Of a DNA stretch of 10,281 nt, positions 1 through 6,566 are shown one piece after another; the first letter of the stretch is position 1, and each line of letters begins with the position of its first letter. The notes under the pieces are model-generated. The model made no database searches. It was not told the origin of the DNA and saw nothing but the letters and a program-made list of their open reading frames with translations. Source of the DNA: an uncultured Parvibacter sp. (GTDB taxonomy: Bacteria; Actinomycetota; Coriobacteriia; Coriobacteriales; Eggerthellaceae). The stretch is from positions 81,036-91,316 of the forward strand of contig CAJUNI010000001.1 of NCBI GenBank assembly GCA_910587945.1, given 5' to 3'. Made by a program: the position numbers and the translations under genes.

Positions 1-398
1 ACTAGGGCAAGGCCGACCATGGCAACCACAAAACCGGCAAAGAACTGAACGCGCAGAGCCGAGCGATCACCTAAGGCTGCTTGCAAGAGCGCGGTAAACA
101 GGGGCGCTGCTGCCACAATTACCCCCACGGCCGTTGCGGTGGTATAGACTAGGGCAATGTTTTCCATCAAGTAGTAGGCGGCAATGCCCGTAGCTCCGGC
201 AGCAACAAACAGTAGTTCATGATTACGCTTCGCGAGATGAAGAATGTGCGGGCGCAGAATGCAAAGAGCGCAAAAGCCCACAAGGAAGCGGAGCATCAGA
301 ATCCAGAGTGGCGAGAAATCTACGAGCAAGACTTTTGTCGAGACAAAGGTGATGCCCCAAACAGAGACGGTAAACAGTGCAATCAGATGGTATTTCAT
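1..398 (-). CDS. EamA/DMT-family transporter, N-terminal part (cut by window start)
   Basis: This is the first 132 codons of a drug/metabolite transporter of the EamA family, read leftward and running off the window. It begins MKYHLIALFTVSVWGITFVS and shows about five hydrophobic helices (roughly residues 4-21, 32-49, 62-80, 84-105 and 115-132). The helix 1 pattern VWGxTFVSTK and the helix 4 stretch ending APLFTALL are typical of EamA repeats, which normally come as two five-helix halves in a protein of about 300 residues. Such proteins export amino acids, nucleobases or other small metabolites across the inner membrane; the substrate here is unknown. The ATG overlaps the stop of the AraC-type gene (ATGA, 395-398), and no good ribosome site precedes it, so translation is probably coupled. 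It is probably under the control of that regulator. Family call is firm, substrate open. Confidence 0.88.
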   Translation of the reverse strand, partial: MKYHLIALFTVSVWGITFVSTKVLLVDFSPLWILMLRFLVGFCALCILRPHILHLAKRNHELLFVAAGATGIAAYYLMENIALVYTTATAVGVIVAAAPLFTALLQAALGDRSALRVQFFAGFVVAMVGLAL

Positions 399-1207
399 GG
401 CGTCGGTTTCGTTGGTGAGATCATCCGTTGGTAGGCGGCAGGGGTTACCCCAAGGCGTTGCTTGAAAGCGCGCGTGAAGTGGGGCTGATCAGCAAACCCC
501 ACTGCGGTAGCTACAGCCGAGGGAGCGACTCCTTGGCTCAAAAGTTCGGAAGCCCACTCTACTCGAAGAGAGGCAAGATGTTTTTTGGGAGTTATCGAAA
601 ACCGGCGATGATAGGCCCTGATAAGGGAATAGGGGGAGAGACCTTCCTGGTCTGCTAGCGTGTCGAGACTCTCTGGTTGGGAAAGATGATCGGCGAAGTG
701 GTCCCGCACGTGCATTGCTGCCGCTTCATGGAGGGTCGAAGGACTGCTGGGAGTATCGGGATGGAGCAACAGCGTACTTAGATGAAGAATATGGTGGAAT
801 ATCTGCGGGGTAGTCTGCGTGTCAATGGCAGCAAGGGTCTCCTGGAACACCTGACGTACGATCGAGTTCTGGACGCGCGGCCCCTGGAGGAGAATTCCCT
901 GAAGAGCGGAAGGCTCGAGGGCGATGCACTCGTAGCTAAACAAGTTGCCGTCGCACTGCTCGCAGGAATGGATGTCTCCGGGATTGAATACCACCAGGTC
1001 ATCGGGCTGGAGTTCGAAAGACTGGCCGTTGCACTGGAGCGTGCGTCTGCCCTCTTTGACGAGGCCAATCACATAGTAAGAGTGAGCGTGGGCGACAAAG
1101 GGCTGACTGAGATGGCGGTAGGAACGGCGCTCTCCTATTCCCGGTATTGCCGTAATGAGACAGTCGGGCTTTGGCGTGTCTGAATTGGTAGTGCTGCTGG
1201 CTTGCAT
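395..1207 (-). CDS. AraC-family transcriptional regulator with cupin-like sensor domain
   Basis: A 270-residue one-component regulator. Residues about 28-100 look like an AraC_binding cupin domain: HAHSYYVIGLVKEG (40-53) and the FNPGDIH loop (74-80), with His42 and His80 in the positions that often line the ligand pocket. Residues about 160-262 form the double helix-turn-helix DNA-binding domain; the second unit is the classic AVGFADQPHFTRAFKQRLGVTPAAYQR (235-261). Length is normal for the family. The ATG start follows GGGGAAAGAG at a suitable distance on the minus strand. It overlaps the EamA transporter by 4 bp, an arrangement common for regulators that switch on an adjacent exporter. Ligand unknown. 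A possible -10 (TACAAT, 1246-1251) and an inverted repeat lie upstream. Confidence 0.93.
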   Translation of the reverse strand: MQASSTTNSDTPKPDCLITAIPGIGERRSYRHLSQPFVAHAHSYYVIGLVKEGRRTLQCNGQSFELQPDDLVVFNPGDIHSCEQCDGNLFSYECIALEPSALQGILLQGPRVQNSIVRQVFQETLAAIDTQTTPQIFHHILHLSTLLLHPDTPSSPSTLHEAAAMHVRDHFADHLSQPESLDTLADQEGLSPYSLIRAYHRRFSITPKKHLASLRVEWASELLSQGVAPSAVATAVGFADQPHFTRAFKQRLGVTPAAYQRMISPTKPTP

Positions 1208-1245
1208 AGTGCTCTTTCCCCAAGGGAGAATCTGCTTTCAGAGCC

Positions 1246-1279
1246 ATTGTAAAACGTGGTCAGTTCGCGGTCTTGAACT
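1246..1279 (-). promoter_or_regulatory. Possible promoter/operator of the araC-type gene
   Basis: On the minus strand TACAAT (1246-1251) is a reasonable -10 about 40 bp upstream of the AraC start. Just upstream is a perfect inverted repeat AGTTC-N8-GAACT (1262-1266 and 1275-1279) where the -35 would fall. No convincing -35 hexamer is seen, which would suit an activator-dependent promoter. Tentative. Confidence 0.3.
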
Positions 1280-1350
1280 AAATTGCGGTGGGTTTTAGGG
1301 GAGGCTGAGGCTGGGTCCCGATGCGTTAGGTGGTGGACTAGCTTGAGAGC

Positions 1351-2127
1351 CTAGAGGTTCAACTCATCTGCTGAAAACAGAACGGCCTTTCCTCCGAGGA
1401 TAATGCGGTCGCCTTCCACTCGGCAGAAGAGTTCGCCACCACGCTTGGAGGCCTGGTAGGCAACAATCTCATCTTTTCCCAAGCAGTTCGTCCAGTAGGG
1501 GGCGATGTGGCAGTGGCCCGATCCGCATACTGGATCTTCCGGCACATCAAGTTTTGGCGCGAAACTTCGCGACACACAGTCATAGTCGTTGGCACCCGCT
1601 TCAGTGACGTGGCAGAGTAATCCGTCAAGCTCCAATAAGGCGGCCATATCTGGGTCCAAGGTAGCCACCGTGCCGGGGTTGTCAAACACACAGAGCAGAT
1701 CGCGCCCCATGAATGCGTAGGTCGGTCGCACGCCGAGCGCTGCCTCCATCTGATCGGTTACTGCCACAGCTTCAAGACGATACGCAGGAAAACTCATCTC
1801 GTAAATGCCATCGTTTTGGGTAACCGCTAGATCGCCACTCAGGGTATCGAACACCACCGTATTTGTTTCAACGCCCACGCAATTCATCAGTACAAAGGCG
1901 GACGCCAATGTCGCATGGCCGCAGAGGTCAATCTCGCCGCCTGGGGTAAACCAACGAAGATGCCACCGATCTTCCTCTTGGACGATAAAGGCCGTTTCGG
2001 AGAGGTTATTCTCCTTGGCAATATTCATCATCAGCTCTTCAGTGGGCCACGTATCCATCAGACATACTGCTGCTGGGTTGCCCGTAAAGAGTTTGTCTGT
2101 AAATGCATCAACGACATATTGCTTCAC
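1351..2127 (-). CDS. PhzF-family isomerase/epimerase-like enzyme
   Basis: A 258-residue protein of the PhzF family, which shares the diaminopimelate-epimerase-like double fold. The start is GTG, preceded by AAAGGA at 7 nt. The N-terminus VVDAFTDKLFTGNPAAVCL (5-23) is the family signature. NNLSETAF carries the conserved glutamate (Glu44, the catalytic acid in PhzF). FTPGGEIDLCGHATLA (60-75) and EDPVCGSGHCHIAPYW (197-212) are the other two family motifs. PhzF itself isomerises a dihydro-hydroxyanthranilate in phenazine synthesis, but most family members have no known substrate, and nothing else here suggests phenazines. The start codon overlaps the stop of the MFS gene (GTGA, 2124-2127), so the two are probably co-translated. 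This suggests the enzyme acts on a compound the transporter carries. Confidence 0.93.
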   Translation of the reverse strand: MKQYVVDAFTDKLFTGNPAAVCLMDTWPTEELMMNIAKENNLSETAFIVQEEDRWHLRWFTPGGEIDLCGHATLASAFVLMNCVGVETNTVVFDTLSGDLAVTQNDGIYEMSFPAYRLEAVAVTDQMEAALGVRPTYAFMGRDLLCVFDNPGTVATLDPDMAALLELDGLLCHVTEAGANDYDCVSRSFAPKLDVPEDPVCGSGHCHIAPYWTNCLGKDEIVAYQASKRGGELFCRVEGDRIILGGKAVLFSADELNL

Positions 2128-3386
2128 GATTCGGTCCTTTCAGGGGCGTTATTTGTCGTCAAGTCAGGGGATGTCTTCTCGGGGATGATGGCGCTCGCTA
2201 TACACGCGATGAGGCACAGGACCGCATCCAATAGCCATAGAGGGGTATAGCTTCCAGTTGCTGTAAACAGGGTTCCTCCAAGCCATGCACTGGCGAAGGC
2301 ACCTATTTGGTGGCAGAAGAACAGCACACCTATAAGGGTTGCAACCTTCGAAAAGCTGAACTCGCGACTTACGAGGCCGGAGGTGGGGGACACGGTGGCG
2401 TCTCCTGTCATCCCCAGTCCGATAGAGAACACGGCCGCAAAGAAGGCTGTTTTTGGGGAAAGAAAGATGAACGCAAGCACCCACAAAGCACGGAATCCAT
2501 AGTAGAACGCAAGCAAGCGCCCTTTCGCCACGCGGGTGCTGAGCCAGCCTGACAGCAGGGCGCCGAAGATGGTGAACACCCCGTAGAGAGAAAACACCCA
2601 GCTCGCGATTTGGGCATCGATGCCGTAAGAGACGTACTGGGAAAATAGATGGGACTCAATAATGACCATATGAAAGCCGCAGGTGGTAAAACCGACCACA
2701 AGCAGCAGGAACGTACGGTTGCGAAGCGCTTCGCCCATGAGAGGTCCAAGCTTAAAACTCTCTTCTCCGGCCGATTCCTCCTGTTTCGCACGTTGGTCGC
2801 GAGAAGTTACGACGAGTGCGATGGGTACGAGTGAAAGTATCGGAACGAGCATTGCGGTCACCGCAAGGCCAAGGCCACCGCTTTGAACGAGCGCACCGAG
2901 GATGGGAGAGAGCGCGAACGATCCCATGCCAGCCGCCGCGTTCAGCATGCCCGAGATTGTCATGGCGCGCGACTTCCCGACAAAGTTAATGGAAGAGGTC
3001 AGGATGAGCCCGAAGGATACGGCGCCGGCGCCAAGGCCAAAGAGCACGCTAAGTGACAAGAAGAGGGACAGGAACCCATTGGATATCCGGATGCCAATGA
3101 GGCTGGCAGCGAAGAGCAAGGCTCCCAACACCAGTACGAAACGGGACGATTTTCGATTGGCAAGAATGCCGAATGCCGGTTGGCTTGCGCCGAACACAAG
3201 CTGCATGACAGCGATGCAAAAACTTACGCGTTCGTAGGGGAGACCTGTTTGTTGAGCAATCGGATTCAGCAAGATTCCGACATCGCCGCGAAGTCCGGCG
3301 CCGATACCATAGAGACAGCAGGAGATAAGGCCAAAGGCAATAAAACTCAGCCAACTTGTACTGGTGTTAAGGCGCTGATTGGGCAC
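2124..3386 (-). CDS. MFS transporter (monocarboxylate/OFA-like)
   Basis: A 420-residue integral membrane protein of the major facilitator superfamily, with about 12 hydrophobic segments and a central charged loop (around SRDQRAKQEESAGEESFK) between the two six-helix halves. The pattern of an exposed first loop followed by GLPYERVSFCIAVMQLVFGASQPAFGILANR resembles oxalate/formate or monocarboxylate-porter-like MFS_1 members. The usual motif A basic run is weakened to ANRKSSR. The open frame extends 26 codons further upstream to a TTG at 3464, but I choose the GTG at 3386 because GGAAGGA lies 5 nt before it; this also gives a normal length with little N-terminal tail. It is divergent from the LysR gene and overlaps PhzF, so it is probably a LysR-controlled uptake or efflux system. 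Substrate unknown. Confidence 0.88.
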   Translation of the reverse strand: MPNQRLNTSTSWLSFIAFGLISCCLYGIGAGLRGDVGILLNPIAQQTGLPYERVSFCIAVMQLVFGASQPAFGILANRKSSRFVLVLGALLFAASLIGIRISNGFLSLFLSLSVLFGLGAGAVSFGLILTSSINFVGKSRAMTISGMLNAAAGMGSFALSPILGALVQSGGLGLAVTAMLVPILSLVPIALVVTSRDQRAKQEESAGEESFKLGPLMGEALRNRTFLLLVVGFTTCGFHMVIIESHLFSQYVSYGIDAQIASWVFSLYGVFTIFGALLSGWLSTRVAKGRLLAFYYGFRALWVLAFIFLSPKTAFFAAVFSIGLGMTGDATVSPTSGLVSREFSFSKVATLIGVLFFCHQIGAFASAWLGGTLFTATGSYTPLWLLDAVLCLIACIASAIIPEKTSPDLTTNNAPERTES

Positions 3387-3466
3387 AATGTTCCTTCCGA
3401 GAATGTGAGTGACGGATTGGGTTCCTACGCAGGAGGTTTCGACAAAGGTCGAGCGCTTTTGCAAGA

Positions 3467-3513
3467 ATAATGAGCGGGTTACAATAAGTAAAACAAAAGT
3501 TACTTACTGTGAC
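3467..3513. promoter_or_regulatory. Divergent operator: long imperfect palindrome between MFS and LysR genes
   Basis: Arms at 3478-3491 and 3500-3513, separated by 8 bp, match at 12 of 14 positions; the core TAAGTAA-N8-TTACTTA is perfect. It sits upstream of the LysR ribosome site and between the two divergent starts, where LysR-type proteins usually bind to repress themselves and activate the neighbour. On the minus strand TTGTTT (3491-3496) and CATTAT (3467-3472), 18 bp apart, could be the MFS promoter, overlapping this operator. A smaller perfect hairpin, TCGAC-AAAG-GTCGA (3439-3452), lies on the MFS side. Confidence 0.55.
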
Positions 3514-3528
3514 ATTAGGAGAACTAAT

Positions 3529-4404
3529 ATGGAAACCGATCGCTATCGTGTCCTCGCCAAGGTGGTTGAGCTCGGTAGTTTCTCGAAGGCTGCCACTGCG
3601 CTCGGCTACACGCAATCGGCCATAAGCCAATCAGTTGCCGCAACGGAAGCCGCCTTGGGTTTCCGACTTGTTGTTAGGGATAGGGGTGGCGTGCGACTGA
3701 CTCCCGAGGGAAGCGCGGTATTTCCCTCTATTGAATCGGTGGTCAACGCACAACGTATCGTTGAGGAAAAAGCTTCGGAGGTGTTAGGGCTTGAGAGGGG
3801 AACGGTGCGCATGGGCACGATTGCCAGTATCTCTGAACACTGGCTGCCCGCTGTCATAGCCGAGTTCCAAAAGAAGTGGCCTCAGGTTGAATTCATCATC
3901 CATCAAGGTGACTACGACTCAATACCCGAGTGGATACGTACCGGGAAAGTGGACTTTGGTTTCGTGAATCCGGCCTCCGTTTCTGGCCTCAAAACAGAGT
4001 TTATTGCCCACGGGGAAATGCTTGCAATTCTTCCCAGGGAGCATCGTCTTGCTCGTGCTAAAAGAGTGCCGCTGAAAGACCTTGTTGATGAACCATTTAT
4101 CTTGCTTGAAGAGGGCGGTTACTACGAGCCCCTTGAGGCGTTTCAAAGGGAAGGGCTTGAGTCCGATATACGATTCACCATCCACGACGATTTCACTATT
4201 ATGGCCATGGTGGAGCAAGGGCTGGGAGTCAGTATCTTGGCCGAGCTGGTCATGAAAAAGTGTCCTTGGAAGGTAGTCGCGCGTCCTTGTGATCCGTCGG
4301 TGGTGCGCTCCATTGCTCTGGCCTGGAGAGATGACGCAAGTGTTCCCATTGCCAGCCGGCGTTTTATGGATGCTGTCCTTGCGTATTGCTCTGATGATGG
4401 GTGA
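3529..4404 (+). CDS. LysR-family transcriptional regulator
   Basis: A 291-residue LysR-type regulator. Residues 2-61 form the winged helix-turn-helix: YRVLAKVVELGSFSKAATALGYTQSAISQSVAATEAALG, then FRLVVRDRGGVRLTPEG. A linker helix follows to about residue 90. The rest is the periplasmic-binding-like co-inducer domain, with VDFGFVNP (a normal RD-I position), HRLARAKRVPLKDL and the MVEQGLGVSILAELV segment. An upstream in-frame ATG at 3409 exists, but the ATG at 3529 has AGGAGA 8 nt before it and begins the HTH at the usual place, so I take 3529. It is divergent from the MFS-PhzF pair and probably controls it in response to the transported compound or a product of it. Inducer unknown. Confidence 0.93.
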   Translation: METDRYRVLAKVVELGSFSKAATALGYTQSAISQSVAATEAALGFRLVVRDRGGVRLTPEGSAVFPSIESVVNAQRIVEEKASEVLGLERGTVRMGTIASISEHWLPAVIAEFQKKWPQVEFIIHQGDYDSIPEWIRTGKVDFGFVNPASVSGLKTEFIAHGEMLAILPREHRLARAKRVPLKDLVDEPFILLEEGGYYEPLEAFQREGLESDIRFTIHDDFTIMAMVEQGLGVSILAELVMKKCPWKVVARPCDPSVVRSIALAWRDDASVPIASRRFMDAVLAYCSDDG

Positions 4405-4471
4405 TAGCTGGCGCCTGGTCCTCAAAGCCGATTCCAGCTTCCCGGTAGGTTGCCGCATCCATCTTCGTTAG

Positions 4472-4491
4472 TATATTATTCTTGACAAGAA
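4472..4491 (+). promoter_or_regulatory. Candidate promoter region of the methyltransferase operon with a 13-bp palindrome
   Basis: A consensus -35 TTGACA (4482-4487) lies inside the perfect palindrome TTCTTG-A-CAAGAA (4479-4491), about 45 bp before the methyltransferase start. The best -10 at 17 bp is weak (CTGATA, 4505-4510). An alternative -10, TATATT or TATTAT (4472-4479), pairs with TTGCCG (4450-4455). Either way the palindrome would overlap the promoter and could be a repressor site. Confidence 0.35.
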
Positions 4492-4530
4492 ATAAAGCAC
4501 AGCACTGATACAGCCGAACAAAGGAGCCTC

Positions 4531-5385
4531 ATGGACTGCTCTCCCGAGTATTGGGCCCACGCCTACACTTCCATTCATCGCACCTATGACAAGGCAGCGC
4601 CCGGTAGCGAAGATTCGCGAGCGCACTGGGATTCCAAGGCTGCTAGCTTTGCCCATAAGCCTACCCGCAGCGACTACGTCCATCAGCTCATTGAGCTTAT
4701 GAACTTGGCTCCCGGCGAGACGCTCTTTGATATGGGTTGCGGTTCTGGCACGTTGTCGGTTCCCGTAGCCGAGGCGGGCCATGATGTCATCGCCGTGGAC
4801 TTCTCTTCAGCCATGCTTCGCGAGCTTGCCCAAAACGCCGAGGAGCATGGGGTGGCATCGCGTATTCAGCAATTCCAACGCTCGTGGCAAGAGTCCTGGG
4901 AAGGGCTGCCTCAGGGCGATGTGGCACTGTCTTCGCGTTCCTTTGTGACCAGCGACCTGGCTGATGGTATTGCAAAGCTCGAGGGGCAAGCTACCAAGCG
5001 CATCATTCTTACCTGCGGCGCCGGGGACCTTCCCTATAAAGATGCTCGTATTTTTGCAGCCATGGGACGCCCCGAAGAATCCTTTATGCGGCCCGTAGAA
5101 CTCATGACCATTGCCAATTACCTCTGGACTAGCGGACGCCTTCCACGTATTGACTACATTGAATACCCGGGCGTTTGGCACAGGCCCACTAAAGAAGCCC
5201 TGGTGGAAACTATCTATGCCGGTCATGAGCCTCAAAATACAGAAGAGGCCGAGCGACTTGACGCCTATCTTGAGAAGCACATTGTGCTGGACGAGACCCA
5301 TGAGCGGTGGACCCTCGATTATCCGCGCCAGGATCGCTGGGCAGTTATTTCTTGGGCGAAGCCGACGCCGTTCGAAGCCGAATAA
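4531..5385 (+). CDS. Class I SAM-dependent methyltransferase
   Basis: A 284-residue Rossmann-fold methyltransferase, starting at an ATG with AAAGGAG 5 nt upstream. Motif I, the SAM-binding glycine loop, is FDMGCGSGTLSVPVA (66-80); an acidic residue ending beta-2 (VIAVD, Asp90) should bind the ribose. The N-terminal 45 residues include HWDSKAASFAHKP, a cap seen in many Methyltransf_25/11-type enzymes. The C-terminal third (about 165-284) is rich in aromatics (FMRPVELMTIANYLWTSGRLPRIDYIEYPGVWHRP) and probably shapes the substrate site. The methyl acceptor cannot be read from the sequence; a small-molecule acceptor is more likely than DNA or rRNA, as no such specificity motif is visible. It is followed after 13 bp by a small helical protein, probably in one operon. 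Confidence 0.88.
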   Translation: MDCSPEYWAHAYTSIHRTYDKAAPGSEDSRAHWDSKAASFAHKPTRSDYVHQLIELMNLAPGETLFDMGCGSGTLSVPVAEAGHDVIAVDFSSAMLRELAQNAEEHGVASRIQQFQRSWQESWEGLPQGDVALSSRSFVTSDLADGIAKLEGQATKRIILTCGAGDLPYKDARIFAAMGRPEESFMRPVELMTIANYLWTSGRLPRIDYIEYPGVWHRPTKEALVETIYAGHEPQNTEEAERLDAYLEKHIVLDETHERWTLDYPRQDRWAVISWAKPTPFEAE

Positions 5386-5398
5386 GGGAGTCCTTAGC

Positions 5399-5596
5399 AT
5401 GTATACGCAAGAAGAGCTCACCGAAGCGCTCCGGCAGATCGATTCAACGCTGCATAAACTCAAAGAGACGTTGAAGACCCTTGAAGCCAAAGACGAGCCA
5501 GGACGCTATAAATCCCAAATCACCTTAGCCAAGCGGCGCATTGAGGCCTTCACGATTGCCCGCACCTTGATTGAGCGGGAGATGACCGAGGGCTAA
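5399..5596 (+). CDS. Small helical hypothetical protein (65 aa)
   Basis: A 65-residue protein beginning MYTQEELTEALRQIDSTLHK. The ATG is 13 bp after the methyltransferase stop and has GGGAG 8 nt upstream, so translation from here is well supported. The longer open frame reaching back to 5111 overlaps the methyltransferase and is rejected. The sequence is highly charged and almost wholly helical: two amphipathic helices (about 5-31 and 36-62) joined by KDEPGRYKSQ suggest a helical hairpin or coiled coil. It resembles small uncharacterised proteins of the same pattern (an EEL-AL start, then a TLAKRRI-A--IA-TLI end) that I associate with gut bacteria; I know no function for them. No signal peptide, membrane segment or metal-binding cysteines. 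Confidence 0.8.
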   Translation: MYTQEELTEALRQIDSTLHKLKETLKTLEAKDEPGRYKSQITLAKRRIEAFTIARTLIEREMTEG

Positions 5597-5610
5597 AAAG
5601 GCCGCGCTCC

Positions 5611-6381
5611 TTATCCCTCGTGAGTGTCATCCAGATAATCGCGAAGAGCCTGCATTCGGTTATCGAGATCCGCAGCGGTTTCGGCCAGTTCGGCTAATTC
5701 GGTAGCCACCGCTTGGGCAGTAGCCTCATCAAGCCCCTTCTTATAGCGAAGTTGATGCTCAAGGGATGCCCAAAAGTTCATCGATATGGTGCGCAGCTGT
5801 ACTTCGACCTTCACCAGACGCTTTTCTTTCTCAAGGAAAATGGGGGTCTCAATAATGAGATGAAGACTGCGATAGCCGCTGGGTTTAGGGTTGCTAACGT
5901 AGTCACGGCGCTCAATGAGCCGCACGTCATCCTGGGACAAAAGGGCGTCGGCTAAGGTGAACATATCCTCAGGGAAGGTGCACACCACGCGCACCCCGGC
6001 CACGTCATAAATATTCTCCTCAATGGACTCAACGGTGAGCGGGAATCCTTTGCGTGCCAACTTCTTCGCCAAACTATCGGTGCTCTTCAGGCGCGTCTTC
6101 ACGGATTCAATGGGATTGCGATCATGCTGCAGGCTATATTCAGCATCCAAAACCCGAAACTTGGTCTCCACTTCCATCATGGCGCACTCGTAATAGGTCA
6201 TAAGTCGCCGGAACGGTCCCAGATTTCGTTCCATCATCTGGGTAAACTCATCGCTGGTAGCCAGGCGAGTCATCACTTGAGTTGTGAGGTCTTCGCGATG
6301 TTGGCGTACGGCATCAAGCATCGATGTTACGCCCTCTGCCGTGTTATTTGAGTCATCAAGAATGCGATCGAGCAAAGCCAT
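5611..6381 (-). CDS. relQ: Small alarmone synthetase, RelQ/YjbM-like (p)ppGpp synthetase
   Basis: A 256-residue single-domain RelA/SpoT synthetase, without the HD hydrolase or TGS/ACT domains of full-length Rel. It transfers pyrophosphate from ATP to GDP or GTP to make (p)ppGpp in the cytoplasm. Visible motifs in order: NPIESVKTRLKSTDSLAKKL (89-108, ATP-binding basic region), YDVAGVRVVCTF (125-136, with the metal-binding Asp126), RRDYVSNPKPSGYRSLHLII (158-177, G-loop with Tyr170), VEVQLRTISMNFWASLEHQLRYK (192-214, with the catalytic Glu193). These match RelQ rather than RelP. The N-terminus is about 45 residues longer than in Bacillus RelQ (211 aa). The ATG follows AGGAGA at 7 nt. The stop lies 14 bp from the convergent small gene. 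Confidence 0.92.
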   Translation of the reverse strand: MALLDRILDDSNNTAEGVTSMLDAVRQHREDLTTQVMTRLATSDEFTQMMERNLGPFRRLMTYYECAMMEVETKFRVLDAEYSLQHDRNPIESVKTRLKSTDSLAKKLARKGFPLTVESIEENIYDVAGVRVVCTFPEDMFTLADALLSQDDVRLIERRDYVSNPKPSGYRSLHLIIETPIFLEKEKRLVKVEVQLRTISMNFWASLEHQLRYKKGLDEATAQAVATELAELAETAADLDNRMQALRDYLDDTHEG

Positions 6382-6420
6382 GGGGTTCTCCTGAAGCTAA
6401 AGAAGTAGGAATAGCGCCTT

Positions 6421-6451
6421 ACTATACCAACACATCCAGGAGTGTTCGCAA
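6421..6451 (-). promoter_or_regulatory. Extended -10 promoter of relQ
   Basis: On the minus strand TATAGT (6421-6426) is preceded by TGG, giving an extended -10. The -35-like TTGCGA (6446-6451) is 19 bp upstream and merges with the T-tract of the terminator before it. The transcript would start near 6413, about 30 nt before the relQ start. An inverted repeat, AACAC-N8-GTGTT (6429-6446), fills the spacer and could bind a regulator. Confidence 0.5.
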
Positions 6452-6486
6452 AAAAGAGGGGCGGCGCTGAGGAGGGGAGCCGCCCC
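6450..6486 (-). terminator. Strong rho-independent terminator on the minus strand, upstream of relQ
   Basis: Read on the minus strand, GGGGCGGC and GCCGCCCC (6458-6465 and 6479-6486) form a perfect 8-bp stem with a 13-nt loop, followed by TC and six T residues (6450-6455). No protein gene lies upstream on this strand before cysK, which reads the other way. It must therefore end a noncoding transcript or act in a leader. Confidence 0.75.
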
Positions 6487-6566
6487 CTAAGGAGAGAAGC
6501 AAGACGAAGAAATGGGGGTGACCGTCTTGCAAGAGAGAGGAGGGAGAACGAATTCTCCTTTAACGA
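6450..6566 (-). ncRNA. Candidate small RNA (about 115 nt) upstream of relQ
   Basis: On the minus strand a promoter-like pair, TTGCTG (6596-6601) and TAGTAT (6573-6578), is spaced 17 bp apart. Downstream come three stem-loops: GGAGAA-TTCG-TTCTCC (6543-6558, UUCG tetraloop), a perfect 8-bp stem GCAAGACG/CGTCTTGC with a 16-nt C-rich loop (6499-6530), and the terminator hairpin with T6 (6450-6486). The octamer CCCTCCTC occurs twice in regions predicted unpaired: in the linker (6537-6544) and in the terminator loop (6469-6476). These contain CCTCC, the complement of a Shine-Dalgarno site, as in C-rich regulatory sRNAs of Gram-positive bacteria. No ORF with a start and ribosome site is present. It could instead be a terminated relQ leader. 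Confidence 0.5.

Noticed and set aside
782..1183. Plus-strand open frame of 133 codons opposite the AraC-type gene
   Set aside because: Antisense to a clear AraC-family protein, with no ribosome site.
999..1247. Alternative minus-strand frame starting at 1247, ahead of the AraC-type start
   Set aside because: Its ATG is part of the TACAAT element, it has no ribosome site, and most of it overlaps the AraC-type gene in another frame.
3387..3464. Extension of the MFS protein to a TTG at 3464
   Set aside because: The extra 26 residues are polar and not MFS-like; the GTG at 3386 has GGAAGGA directly upstream.
4406..4439. AGCTGG/CCAGCT inverted repeat after the LysR stop as a terminator
   Set aside because: Only 6 pairs around a 22-nt loop and no T-tract; too weak to call.
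5111..5398. Upstream extension of the 65-residue protein to an ATG at 5111
   Set aside because: It overlaps the methyltransferase coding region, and the internal ATG at 5399 has a good ribosome site.
4807..5490. Minus-strand open frame of 227 codons opposite the methyltransferase
   Set aside because: Antisense to a well-supported SAM methyltransferase and crossing the small gene; no domain is recognisable.
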